DNA of 64,000 nucleotides from Didymella arachidicola (lineage: Eukaryota; Ascomycota; Dothideomycetes; Pleosporales; Didymellaceae): assembly GCA_016630955.3 (NCBI GenBank), contig CM049996.1:496001-560000 (forward strand), read 5' to 3'. Each line of letters opens with the position of its first letter. Position 1 is the first letter of the stretch. The translations under genes and the position numbers were made by a program. A model generated the notes under the pieces. That model ran no database searches and had not been told where the DNA came from. It worked only from the letters and a program-made list of their open reading frames with translations. This document shows, piece after piece, positions 1 through 10,677 of the stretch.

Positions 1-23
1 GAACGCGGCCTTTCAGAGATACC

Positions 24-740
24 ATGGCCGAATTCAACATCCTGATTTTCGCATCAATATCTGGTGCGCCATGGCTCATGGTCGCACCATGCCAATATGT
101 CGATCCACGGAAAATCCTCCCGACTCCCCTAGTCGAGACACAGACAGGACGCATTATTACCGACAGCCTCCACAAATTCCCCCTATGGCAGTTACAAGCT
201 ACAATGACCACCATTATGCTACCTTTCTGTTTCGGAGAAACCTCTTGGTTCCTAGTCGAGGTGCAATTGGCTCCAATGCCTATCAACACTGACGATGAGA
301 GAGAGGCTTCATTGAAGATATACACCAATTTCGCGACATCGGTGAATAACAAGGGAGGCCATAAGCAGTCGGTTGGCGGCTGGATCATTGAGTACCTCGA
401 ATACGCGAGTCGAGATCCAAACAGTCCCATGAGGACTGTCGACTGGAGCAACAAAGAACCGGTGCTGGAATTAGTTCTTAAGCAGCTGATAAACCTGGGG
501 CGTCGTGGGATCATTGCTGCAACATTATATGTTGTAGACAAAGGCAGCGCGATCGAGTTGATGCAGAACAACCAGTTTCACCTGGAACGCAATCTACTCC
601 TAGTTTGCGTTCAACTAATGGAGAACTTTATGAATGCACGTTCGGGCTGGCCCCTGTTCAGACCCTCAGACAGGCTTCTATCTCCGGTCTTGCCTCACCG
701 GGCTTGGGCGGCATCGGTGCAAGCATCCACCCAATCTTGA
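24..740 (+). CDS. Hypothetical protein, possibly a relic or exon fragment
   Basis: An open frame of 238 codons begins with an ATG in a fair context (ACCATGG) close to the left edge of the window. I do not recognise the product. It has no clear signal peptide, membrane segment or known motif, although a hydrophobic stretch near residues 65-80 (including SWFLVEVQL) suggests a folded core. A second frame, open from about 605 to 853, runs past the stop of the first and ends next to a GTAAGA donor-like site near 744, so the true gene may switch frame through splicing or may be decayed. The gene could also extend beyond the left edge. Nothing nearby hints at its role. Confidence 0.3.
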   Translation: MAEFNILIFASISGAPWLMVAPCQYVDPRKILPTPLVETQTGRIITDSLHKFPLWQLQATMTTIMLPFCFGETSWFLVEVQLAPMPINTDDEREASLKIYTNFATSVNNKGGHKQSVGGWIIEYLEYASRDPNSPMRTVDWSNKEPVLELVLKQLINLGRRGIIAATLYVVDKGSAIELMQNNQFHLERNLLLVCVQLMENFMNARSGWPLFRPSDRLLSPVLPHRAWAASVQASTQS

Positions 741-2176
741 TCGGTAAGACGCCCCAGCAGCAAGCTTGTGTCGGACACGGGCATCTAAACAAACTGCTTT
801 TTTGTATTCTACGGGTGGAAGCACGAAGTGGCTCTGGTGTAAGCATAGATTAACTGTTCGCATTGACCTACAGGCATGTATGAATTAATCTCGTATCTAC
901 CATCGTCGCTCAGTTCGTAGCTTGTTCGTCTACGTAACTACTATACACGATTTGTCGGTGTCGCCAAACGATTCGAGTGACCTTTTGCTGACTGAACTTT
1001 CCACGGCAAAATTCCAGGTAAGCGCAGCTTGACAAGACCATAGTTTTATCTAACAAAATTATTAGCGAACGAAGCTTCTTGGCAACGTACGATCGAAGTC
1101 ACCGATCAAAGAACAGAGCAGATTCAAGGAGGCTAGGGGGTTTCCATATGGCTCTATACGAGGTCAGTCAAACGTTCTGAGAGTTTACAAGTCTCCTTCG
1201 AATATCGAATAATCCCGTCGAGGGCATAGGCGGGACTCACCAGATCCGGTCTGTCGATCTCGTCGCAAGATTTTGTCGCAAGATCGCAGCAAGACTCGCA
1301 CATGGTTTGATTAGCGCCCTGCAACTGCTGCAGGACCCTCGAGTCGAGCGATGGCACCGAAGAGGAGATTGTTGGCGGATTGCAGACTCGACCTCATCTG
1401 CTTTCTGGCAGCCTTCTTCTCCTCGGCCACAACTGATCATCCGGCTCCAGTCTAAGAGGAACCGGTATTATCCTTCGAACCGAAGCCACTTACTGGTGTC
1501 TGTGCAAGCTCGTACGTCGCAAATGCTCGCATCACAAGAAGCCTGGGTTCGCAGCCGCGGAAATGAAGAGTATGAACGTTGTTCTGCAAAATTGCGATTT
1601 CACAATGGCGGAGTCTAGCCTATGACTCCATGCACCAGAGGGCTTCTTGAGCAAAGGCGGTCAAATGATTGTAGCCAGCAAAAAAGTATCTCCGAGTTCT
1701 GAGTGTCTATAAGCAGTCACCAGTTACGTGCCCAATCTGAGGCATCTCAGACACCGTCCAGGTTTTTCGGACTTTGCAAGCCCCATTGACGCGTTCCTCA
1801 AACTCCAAAATGACCTGCATCGCCGACCTATTACTGCTGATCATGAGTTAGGGAGCAGACGACTATGACACCGCCAACGATAATTAGGCAGATCGGGTTC
1901 TGTATATGGACGTCGTAACTATATGGCTCAGGGGATAAACAGTAGGACTGTACGTTCATCTTCAGAGGTGACCATGCGACTTTGTGTAAGCCGGTATGAG
2001 ATAGTTCTGCTTTTAGATTCGGTACTTATTGACCCGGAGCCGGCTTCCGTGAACTTGGTGATCGACAACCCCGCAAACAAAATGCCGTGCTAACGATCAT
2101 CACCGGACGATCAAGCCGTGAGACGGGCTTGAAAAGACCTTCACTCGTGCTACAAGGTAGGCACCGTGACTTAATC
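741..2176. other. Intergenic region, no gene seen
   Basis: About 1.4 kb without a convincing coding frame. The open frames are short, overlap on both strands and start mostly at non-ATG codons. This stretch should hold the promoter of the glycosidase that starts at 2177, but I see no clear TATA box or other element. Confidence 0.5.
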
Positions 2177-4285
2177 ATGCCAAACCCGTGTGGTGGTAGC
2201 TTGACGCTGCTTACGTTATTGCTAACATTGCCGATAGCAGAAGGTGTCGTCAATCGCAAAGCCATCGTCCAACAATACAACCTCAAGCTCAATCAATCTC
2301 ATCCTTACAGTCCTGTACAGGTGGGAAATGGCGACTTCGCTTTCGGTGCGGATATCACAGGCCTGCAGACTTTCCTACCGCACAACACACTCTCATCGTG
2401 GGGATGGCACAATTCTTCACTGCCGACAACGCCAAACCAGACACAACCTGAGGACTATACAGGTGTCGACTGGTGGACACATAATCGCCTTATCAACTAT
2501 GAGCAGCCAAATCCAACTCAAAAGGACATCAGCCAGTGGATGATCGCGAATCCACACAGAATCAATCTTGGACGGGTTGGACTGTGGTTCCGAGAGCCCA
2601 ATGTTACGGAACAGTCTTTAAGCAACAATTCGCAGATTTTGGATCTATGGTCCGGTGTTATCACATCTTCTTTCACGCTGGATGGCTCGAAAGTTGGAGT
2701 CACGACTGTGGGCAGCCCGGGAACGGACATGGTTGCTGTTGAGATAGTCTCCAGCTCTCTTGCGCGAGGTGATATAGGAGTGGTCTTTGACTTTCCATAT
2801 GCGACTGGGAAAAACAAGTTTGACGCACCTTTCGTGGGGCTGTTCAACGCCACTTTGAATCACACCACTAGTCTTGAGACCTCGAGTGGCCGCGCAGTAA
2901 TTACGCATACACTGGACTCAACCACTTACACTGCGAGCGTTGCGTGGAAGGGTGCCGCAACAATGTTGCGAGTCAGCGAAACGGAGCACAAGTACCTTTT
3001 GAAGCCTTCCGACGGATCTGAAGCACTGTCGTTCACCGTCACGTACGCAGTAGATCCCAGAAACACTGCTTGCGATTCTTTTGACGGCGTAATGGAGAGC
3101 TCCACATCATGGTGGGCCAACTATTGGTCGACCGGGGCCTTCATCTCGCTTCCTACAGCAGGCAACTCTTCTGCCAACGAACTGCAACGTCGAATTATCC
3201 TCTCGCAGTACCTGCTCGCCGTCAATGGTGCCGGAAAAGATCCCCCTCAAGAGTCTGGGCTTGTCAATAACGGCTGGTATGGCAAGTTCCATCTCGAGAT
3301 GGTGTTCTGGCACCTTGCCCACTGGATGTTCTGGTCGAAGTGGGATTTGTATGATCGCAGCATTGGAGTCTATAATCGGTTCCTGCCTACGAGTATCGAC
3401 CGCGCAGCGAAGCAAGGCTACGAAGGTGCAAGACTGGGAAAGATGAGTGATCCCAGCGGACGCTCTGCACCTGGCGAGATCAATAGCCTGTTGATCTGGC
3501 AGCAGCCGCACCCAATGTACTTTGCAGAGATGGAATATCGATCCTTTCCAACTGCTGCCACACTGCAGAAATGGGACCATATCCTCAGCCCCATTGCAGA
3601 CTTTATGGCTAGCTACGCATTCAGTAACGCCAGCACAGGAGTCTACGATCTCGGACCTCCGATGTATCCTGTCTCCGAGAACACGCCGCCAAACGCAACC
3701 GTCAACCCGACTTTTGAGCTGGCTTACTGGCGTTTCGGTCTTGCCATAGCATCAGCCTGGCAGACTCGCCAGAACAAGACCGTGCCGGTGAGATGGACAC
3801 ACGTGCACGACAAACTCGCCCCCTTCCCAGTGGAAAATGACACTTACGTGACCTACGAAGGCATCGATAACATGTGGACGACTCCAGGGTACACCGAGGA
3901 TCACCCTGGTCTCCTTGGAATTCAAGGCTGGCTTCCTCCTGATCCGCGCTTCAACGAGACGGTGTTCGATAATACCATTGCCAAGGTGCACGAAACATGG
4001 AACTTCCCCTTTAGCTACGGTTGGGACTTCCCATTGCTAGCGATAACTGAAGCAAGGAGAGGCGATGCAGAAAGAGCGGTTGCGCAGCTGTTGGATGTGA
4101 ACAATGTCTTCAATGAGCTAGGCATGCCGGAGGGCGGGACAAGAGTGCCTACGCCGTATTTCCCGAGTGCGGCGGGGTTGTTACTTGCCGTGGGTATGAT
4201 GGCTGGAGGTTGGGATAGGAAGGACGGAGGTGTCTGGCCAGAAGGATGGAACGTCGAGGCCGAAGGATTTGTAAGGGCGATGTAG
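2177..4285 (+). CDS. Secreted six-hairpin glycosidase-like protein
   Basis: A single-exon gene for 702 residues. The open frame extends 30 codons further upstream, but the ATG at 2177 is preferred because it directly precedes a good signal peptide: a short N-region, then a leucine-rich core (LTLLTLLLTLP) and a likely cleavage near residues 22-23. The mature part has many N-x-S/T sequons, as expected for an extracellular enzyme. Repeated Trp-rich helical stretches (GWYGKFHLEM followed by WHLAHWMFW around residue 370, and FSYGWDFPLL near the C-terminus) fit the (alpha/alpha)6 six-hairpin superfamily of GH65/GH95-like enzymes. The substrate cannot be read from sequence. It sits upstream of, and on the same strand as, a secreted alpha-glucosidase. 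Family assignment is by recognition only. Confidence 0.85.
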   Translation: MPNPCGGSLTLLTLLLTLPIAEGVVNRKAIVQQYNLKLNQSHPYSPVQVGNGDFAFGADITGLQTFLPHNTLSSWGWHNSSLPTTPNQTQPEDYTGVDWWTHNRLINYEQPNPTQKDISQWMIANPHRINLGRVGLWFREPNVTEQSLSNNSQILDLWSGVITSSFTLDGSKVGVTTVGSPGTDMVAVEIVSSSLARGDIGVVFDFPYATGKNKFDAPFVGLFNATLNHTTSLETSSGRAVITHTLDSTTYTASVAWKGAATMLRVSETEHKYLLKPSDGSEALSFTVTYAVDPRNTACDSFDGVMESSTSWWANYWSTGAFISLPTAGNSSANELQRRIILSQYLLAVNGAGKDPPQESGLVNNGWYGKFHLEMVFWHLAHWMFWSKWDLYDRSIGVYNRFLPTSIDRAAKQGYEGARLGKMSDPSGRSAPGEINSLLIWQQPHPMYFAEMEYRSFPTAATLQKWDHILSPIADFMASYAFSNASTGVYDLGPPMYPVSENTPPNATVNPTFELAYWRFGLAIASAWQTRQNKTVPVRWTHVHDKLAPFPVENDTYVTYEGIDNMWTTPGYTEDHPGLLGIQGWLPPDPRFNETVFDNTIAKVHETWNFPFSYGWDFPLLAITEARRGDAERAVAQLLDVNNVFNELGMPEGGTRVPTPYFPSAAGLLLAVGMMAGGWDRKDGGVWPEGWNVEAEGFVRAM

Positions 4286-5602
4286 GCATTCGAATGGTGT
4301 AGTGAACGTTCATGTCACGTGTTCATATGCACTGAAACATCTCCGTTGAGGAAATACTAAGACTCACCGGTCGAGAGGATTGCGGACGTCCAAGAGGCTA
4401 ACCAGGCAGGCAAGCTGATTTGATATATCAGTTTCATCGGCAGTGCTGAGTCGCTGTGCCTGCTTCAAATCGTCGATGCCGTCAGAATGCGCCCTTACCT
4501 AGTTCGCAGCTCAAGCATCCGCTTTCCCACTTTTCCGTGTACAACTGTTCTGTAACACCGACCCAAGAGCACAAGGCACACGTGCATAAGGAGCTGCACT
4601 GCCAACTCACCGCTCCACAACCCACAGATCCACTGACACCCGTCTTGTGAGCTCGATACACCTTCTCAACCTGTCGCACCCGCTGTGGGTATCGGCTAAG
4701 GACCAGAAAGAACGACTCAAGTGTCTAACAGACCGCCGGAAGTTAGATTGCAGAATTCCCCACAGCCAGTAGGAGACATGTGAGAAGATCGTTACTCTTT
4801 TCAAGTGGAGCCAGGCCAAGCTTTGCGGTAGCGCGGCGCTAAAGCTGATCCCCGCAACTCGTGAGCCTCGATCATGAGCCTCGCCGTCTGATCTCCAACG
4901 TCACGAACGCACCTCACGATGCTAGTGACGAGCCAGTCCCAGCACCGTTGCTCAGACATACCGTCATGTCTTTACTATTCCACATGCCTAACCGCGGCAT
5001 CATGATCTCCCCCATAGTAGCAAGGCATCCGAGGTCGCAGACTGCGCGGGACTTCCTCCCCCTGAGATGTACCGGTCGACAGGAGTCTCGTGCCGAATAG
5101 GAAGGTATTTGACTACCCCAGATTTCTTGTACACACTAAGTGCGGCAACCACAAATTGTCATTTCCTGAAAATACGCGCATCCATACGTTTGTCCTACCC
5201 GTTGTTGCGCGTACGCGCCGGGTATTGAAACACGGAAGTTTCTCTGGCTGGCAGTGAGTTCCCACATACATCTGCAGGTACAACATCCTGCCAATAGTAT
5301 AATCGTCCAATGCAAATCGCTGCAGCTCGTCGGCGGACAGGCATAGAGTCATTTGTTTTTACATGCCGGACCATTTCCACTAGATGCATCATGCGGTGCG
5401 GAAACAAGGCTATAAGCCAGGGATAAAGTGAAGGTGTAGGTCAACTTGGCCGCCGGCCACACCCACTTTCACCCCAGGTCACCGTGACTATGGCCCATTT
5501 ATACCCGGCACCCGTTTGCTCTCATTTGCATATAATGTGCTCGTTCCCGCCGTGAGCGCCCCTTCTATCACAATTGCACCGACTCGACTCAACTCCAGCA
5601 CC
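4286..5602. other. Intergenic region carrying the GH31 promoter
   Basis: About 1.3 kb between the two glycosidase genes. Open frames here are short and unconvincing on both strands. The last 200 bases are the likely promoter and 5' leader of the alpha-glucosidase gene (see the entry at 5472-5503). Confidence 0.5.
5472..5503 (+). promoter_or_regulatory. Possible CreA-type site and TATA-like box of the alpha-glucosidase gene
   Basis: CCCCAG at 5472-5477 is the complement of CTGGGG, which fits the fungal carbon-repressor consensus SYGGRG. TTTATA at 5498-5503 lies about 100 bases before the ATG at 5603, a usual distance for a TATA-like element in filamentous fungi. Both motifs are short and common, so this is a suggestion. 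I saw no clear AmyR double-CGG site. Confidence 0.3.
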
Positions 5603-8367
5603 ATGTTGGTCAAGTCCTTCATCGCGCTTGTGGCGTGCACGCGCTTCGCCCTTGCCGCGCCCTACCCTCACGACGCCACTTCCCTTATTCTCCCTCGACA
5701 GGCGAACTCGACCACGTGCCCAGGCTACACGGCTACCAACCTTGATGTCACCGACTCTGGCCTGACCGCCGACCTCACTCTTGCTGGTGTTGCTTGCAAT
5801 GCCTATAGCGAGGATCTCCAGGAGCTGAAGCTGGTGGTAGAGCACCAGACTGGTATGTATCATTGGTTGTGGCAGATCCACATTTGATCAATAATTGACT
5901 CCTCATAGACGATCGTCTCCATGTCAAGATCTACGATGCGGGTCTCAACATGTTTCAGGTCCAGGAGGAAGCTCTTCCCCGACCTGCCAACAATAAGACC
6001 GCTTCTTCTGGTGCCGCTGTTCGTTTCGACATCACCGCGCAGCCTTTCGGCTTCAAGGTCATTCGCAATAGTAACAACGAGACTATCTTCGACACTACTA
6101 GCACACCCTTGATCTTCGAGAAGCAGTATGTCCGTTTGCGCACCAACTTACCGAAGGACCCCAACCTTTATGGCCTCGGTGAGCACAGCGACTCTTTTCG
6201 TTTCCACACGAAGGGGTACCGCCGCAGCATGCTGAATTCTGAGTCCATCAACATTCCCAACAATGCGAACTTGTATGGCTCGCACCCGGTGTACTTTGAT
6301 CACCGCGGCGACAAGGGGACTCATGGCGTCTTCTTGTTGAACTCTTCGCCTATGAACATTGAAATTGACGAAGATGACGCGGGTAACCAATACCTCGAGT
6401 ACAACGCCATCGGCGGTATCATCGATTTGTACTTCTTGGCTGGCCCTGGTCCTGCTGATGTCTCGAAGCAGTATGCTGATGTTGCTGGCTACTCAGCAAT
6501 GTATCCGTACTGGACACTTGGTTTCCATCAGTGCAAGTACGGTTATTGGGACGTGAACATGGTCGCTGAGGTCGTTGCTAACTACTCGACCGCTGGCATC
6601 CCGCTTGAGGTCATGTGGACTGACATTGACTATATGGATGCCCGCCAGGACTTTACTCTGGATCCCGAGCGCTTTCCTCTCACCAAGATGCAGGAGCTCG
6701 TGTCGACTCTACACTCCCGCGATCAGCGCTATGTCCTCATCCTTGACCCTGGAGTCCATGCATTCGAAGAAGTCGCAGCGTACAAGTCCGGCCACGATCT
6801 CGATATCTTCCTGAAGGCAGCTGATGGCACTGATCTGCTTGGTGTACAGTGGCCCGGTGCTGTTGCATGGCCTGATTGGTTTCACCCTAACACGCAGAAG
6901 TGGTGGACCGACGAAGTGCTCAGCTTCTTTGATGCTGACTCCGGTGTCAACATCGACGGCATCTGGGTTGACATGAACGAGGCCTCCAACTTCTGCCAGG
7001 ATACACAGACCTGCAACCCCCGCCAGAAGGCGATCGATGACGGTATCCCCCCAAAGCCCGGCCACGCCCCCCGTCCCAACACTGGGCGCCCGATCCCTGG
7101 TTTCCCCGCATCTTTCCAGCCCAACTCCTCGACAAAGCGCGATGTTGAGGCTCGTCAAGCCATGGGCCAGATGAAGGGCTTTGCTGATCGTGAGTGGTTC
7201 AACCCGGCTTACACTGTCTTCAACCATGTTGGCGGCCTCAGCGATCTAACCATTCCTTTCAACACGTCCAACTACGACGGCACGCGTCAGTACGATACCC
7301 ACAACATCCACGGACACATGATGGCCATGACAACTCAAAAATCAATGGTGACCCGCCGCCCCGAAGTGCGCCCCTTCGTCCTCACCCGCTCCACCTTCGC
7401 CGGCACCGGGCGCAAGGCAACGCACTGGTTCGGCGACAACGCATCCGACTGGGAGCACTACCGGACTTCAATCCGGCAAATGCTATCCTTCGTCTCAATG
7501 CACCAGATGCCACTCGTCGGCTCCGATGTCTGCGGCTTCAACGGCGACACAAACGAGAACCTCTGCGCGCGATGGGCCATGCTCGGCGCCTTCCAGCCCT
7601 TTTACCGCAACCACGCCGAGCTCAGCACCATCCAGCAAGAATTCTACCAATGGCCCTCCGTCGCCGCAGCCGCAAAAAAGGCAATCGACGCACGCTACAA
7701 ACTCCTCGACTACATCTACACAGCACTATACTACCAAACCACCACCGGCAGCCCCATGATCAACCCCCTCTTCTTCCTCTACCCGCAGGATGCAAACACT
7801 TTCCCCATCCAAGAACAATGGTTCTACGGCGATGCACTCCTCATCTCCCCCGTCACAACAGACTACTCGGACACAGTCACTTACTACCTCCCCAACGACG
7901 TCTTCTACAACTACTGGACCCTCGCCAAAGTCCAGGGCCAGGGCAAGAACGTCACAGAGACCAATCTCTCCACGAGCGATATCCCAGTGCATATCCGCGG
8001 CGGTGCTATCCTCCCCTTGCGCGCAGCGAGCGCGAATACGACCAAAGCGCTCAGGCAGCAGGATTTTGAGATTCTGGTTGCGCCTGGGGAGGATGGGAGC
8101 GCGAGCGGGAGGTTGTATCTTGATGAGGGGGAGCGGGTTGTGCAGGAGGGTGTTAGCGAGATTGAGTTTGCCTTTGAGGACGGTAAATTTAGCGTTAGTG
8201 GGTCCTTTGGGTATGAGGGTGCGGAGGGCGAGAGTATTACTGTTGGGAAGGTGGTTGTTATTGGGCGGGATGAGGCGGGTGCGGTGGGGACGTTTGATCG
8301 GGGGAAGGGGACTGTTGAGGTTGAGGGCCCGTGGAAGTTGGATGGTGGGTTTGAGTTTCAGCTTTGA
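5603..8367 (+). CDS. Secreted alpha-glucosidase, glycoside hydrolase family 31
   Basis: Two exons, 5603-5852 and 5909-8367, joined across a 56-nt intron (GTATGT...CATAG), give 902 residues. The ATG at 5603 starts a clear signal peptide (MLVKSFIALVACTRFALA, cleavage near residue 19). The catalytic GH31 signature GIWVDMNEASNF contains the predicted nucleophile Asp438. HWFGDNASDW contains the predicted acid/base Asp593. The N-terminal beta-sandwich motif NLYGLGEHSDSFR and the C-terminal motif WFYGDALLISPV are also present. Size and domain order match fungal secreted alpha-glucosidases that release glucose from maltose, starch ends or related glucans. It may equally act on alpha-xylosides; sequence alone does not settle specificity. 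Multiple N-glycosylation sequons are visible. Carbon-source control is likely. Confidence 0.96.
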
Positions 8368-9065
8368 GCGGGTGATGGGTTGGGGGTTTTGGTGCGGCTT
8401 GCATAGCGGCATGGCATGGTGTTCTGGCGTCGGGGTTTGGGGACTGTCCTTTGGATGGCTCTGGGGTGTTGTGATAGATTCGCTATTGCAAGTTTCAACA
8501 CTGTCACACAATGCACGATGGCCTGCTGTCGAGATGTGCTTCTTCGATTCTTTGGGCTGGTTCATCCCGCCCGCGCACCCGCGCACCCGTGGCTATCACA
8601 GTTTTGCCCTCCTTCCCGAGGTGCTACTACAGTCAAGCACCCATTCTAGGACATTCACTCCGATCGCCATCATCACAAGCGACGTCGTGCAGATAGACTG
8701 TGGTCACAGCGCACGGTTGTCCAGTGGACTGAATCGCGCGACACTGCCCCGAGGGCGTTGTGTCGTGTGACCGAGTTCGCACTGTACCTGGATGGCCTCG
8801 TGACCATGTGACTAGCAGCCACCGCGTCCACACCACCACGCGCTTGTCGAGACACGACGTGTTGGATCGGTCGAGGAGATGCAGCCATCATGTTGTGGCA
8901 TCCTAGACTTCTGCGTCGTAGTGTCCTGCCGGCATCCAGGGCAGACTTGGAAGGCAGAGCAGCGAGCGCAACGGCGTCTCGCCTTGGTGTAGGCCACTCA
9001 GCACGCAACGGTGCTTAGACAAATGTCCCGGGGCCCTCGCATTCCGTGTTCATTGCATGACCTCT
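8368..9065. other. Convergent intergenic region
   Basis: About 700 bases between the 3' ends of the alpha-glucosidase gene and the CTU1 gene. No coding frame here is convincing. It should hold both transcript ends. Confidence 0.5.
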
Positions 9066-10430
9066 TCATCCCTCGGCGCCCAGCGTCGTAGCCTCCAGCT
9101 CATCCCGCACGCTGTTCATGCTGACATCTTGCACGTCGTACCCGACTTCGATTGCGTTCTTCGGCCGGCTTTTGTTCAGCCCTTCGAGCAGCACGCATGC
9201 TTTGCACACGGCTTGGCTGGAGAGGTATCCGCATTTGCTGCACGAGCCCATGACCTGTTTTGCTGGGCCTTTCTTCTTGGGACCGCCGGTGCGGAGTGCG
9301 CGGGGGAGTTTCTGGCCTTTGGTGGGTGGGTGGGGAGCTGCTGAAGTCGGTGTCACCTTGGAGGCGGCTGGCGCTGGGGACAGAGCCACCGCTCCTGCTC
9401 TCGCAGGCATCGTGATCTCGGTTTCGAGACTGTGCTCTTCTGCACGCTCGTTGGATGCAAGCTGCTGCTCGACACTCGCCATGCTCTTCCCGACACTGCT
9501 CCCGCACCCGCTGACGTCCTCCTCCGCCGCCGCAGCACTCCCGCATACACCGCCACACCCCTCATCACTCCCCGGCACCAACCGCGCCATGTCCTCGCCG
9601 CTGCGCACAACGTCCAGAATGGCGCTCGGGCGCACGCGCTCCAGGTTCTTGATCAGGGCGCGGGCGCTGCCGCGGAAGGCTTCGGGGCTGTAGATGCACT
9701 CGGTGCTGAAGTAGTCGAGCTGCTTGTGGTGCGCGTAGAGGACGATTTCCTTCTCGTAGGCGTACTTGAGGGGCTTGCTGCGCTTGATGTGGGTGTTGTC
9801 CGCGACGCCGCTTCTGTCGGGTGTGAGCGAAGGAGTCGAGGTGACGATGGCCGTTGTCCGGGACAGACGCGGCAGGTCGCCGCGCAGCAAGTTCATCAGC
9901 ACTGTTTCGGCGACGTCGTCGGCATTGTGGCCTGTTACGACGTGCTTGACGCCCAGTCTGGCAGCTCCGCGATCCAGCGCCTGCCGCCGGAACACTCCGC
10001 AGTACGTGCAGTTCCCCTTCTTGCCGACCTGCTCGACCACCTGATCCATAGTCCAGCCATACAACTCGCTGTACCCCAGGATCGTGAGCGGCATGTCGTA
10101 CTGTTGTGCATTCCTCTTCACCGTCTCCAGACTGTCGTCGCGGTATCCTTTGATGCCCTCGTCGATGGAGAGCAGCAGCAGCTCGAGCCCGTAGTCGTAC
10201 CGCTCGTTGAGCGTCTTGAGCACCGACGCCAGCACTGTGCTGTCTTTGCCGCCTGAGGCGCCGATGGCAATGCGTTCGCCACGCTGGAATAACGACGTGG
10301 AGAGGATCGTGTGGTGGATTTCAGTCTCGAAGACGGTTATGAAGCACTCACGGCAGAGCTTCGAGTGGTCTTTGGGGCGCAGAATGAGCGCGCGGTTGGT
10401 GCGGCAGACGGCGCATATTGACGGGGGCAT
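9066..10430 (-). CDS. CTU1: Cytoplasmic tRNA 2-thiolation protein 1 (Ncs6/Ctu1)
   Basis: A single exon of 454 residues. Ncs6/Ctu1 acts with Ncs2/Ctu2 to add sulfur, supplied by Urm1, to U34 of cytosolic Lys, Glu and Gln tRNAs. The N-terminus has a Cys pair (CAVC) followed by CRECF, a zinc-binding type region. The ATP-pyrophosphatase P-loop reads ASGGKDST near residue 60. CTYCGVFRR and TGHNADDVAETVLMN are hallmark family motifs. The C-terminus ends in a zinc-finger-like segment with CSKCGY and CKAC plus the family tail LEGLNKSRP. Between the core and that finger lies a low-complexity insert of about 100 residues rich in Ala, Ser and Pro, which makes it longer than yeast Ncs6. The start at 10430 is the first ATG and fits the family start MP..C..C. 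Confidence 0.96.
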   Translation of the reverse strand: MPPSICAVCRTNRALILRPKDHSKLCRECFITVFETEIHHTILSTSLFQRGERIAIGASGGKDSTVLASVLKTLNERYDYGLELLLLSIDEGIKGYRDDSLETVKRNAQQYDMPLTILGYSELYGWTMDQVVEQVGKKGNCTYCGVFRRQALDRGAARLGVKHVVTGHNADDVAETVLMNLLRGDLPRLSRTTAIVTSTPSLTPDRSGVADNTHIKRSKPLKYAYEKEIVLYAHHKQLDYFSTECIYSPEAFRGSARALIKNLERVRPSAILDVVRSGEDMARLVPGSDEGCGGVCGSAAAAEEDVSGCGSSVGKSMASVEQQLASNERAEEHSLETEITMPARAGAVALSPAPAASKVTPTSAAPHPPTKGQKLPRALRTGGPKKKGPAKQVMGSCSKCGYLSSQAVCKACVLLEGLNKSRPKNAIEVGYDVQDVSMNSVRDELEATTLGAEG

Positions 10431-10677
10431 CTTTGGAGCTGCGCTGGTGCGCGGTGTGGTTGACGAGGGGCGAGGAAGTTTGGCGGGGCGAAGATGGAAA
10501 ATCGCGACTGAGTCATTTGTTGAGATGAGGTCTCCGCGACTGAGTCATGAATGGGATTTGGAGCATGTGCAGAGGAGACCATCGCTGAGTATCTGACAAG
10601 ACAACTTAAAGAAAGGAAGAAGAGACCGTAGCAGATTCCAGGTATTGTCGTTACCGTAGATGCAATGATCCGTCGCA

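Noticed and set aside
7726..8770. Long frames on both strands over the 3' end of the alpha-glucosidase gene
   Set aside because: The GH31 frame continues to its normal C-terminus here, and the others are compositionally biased shadows.
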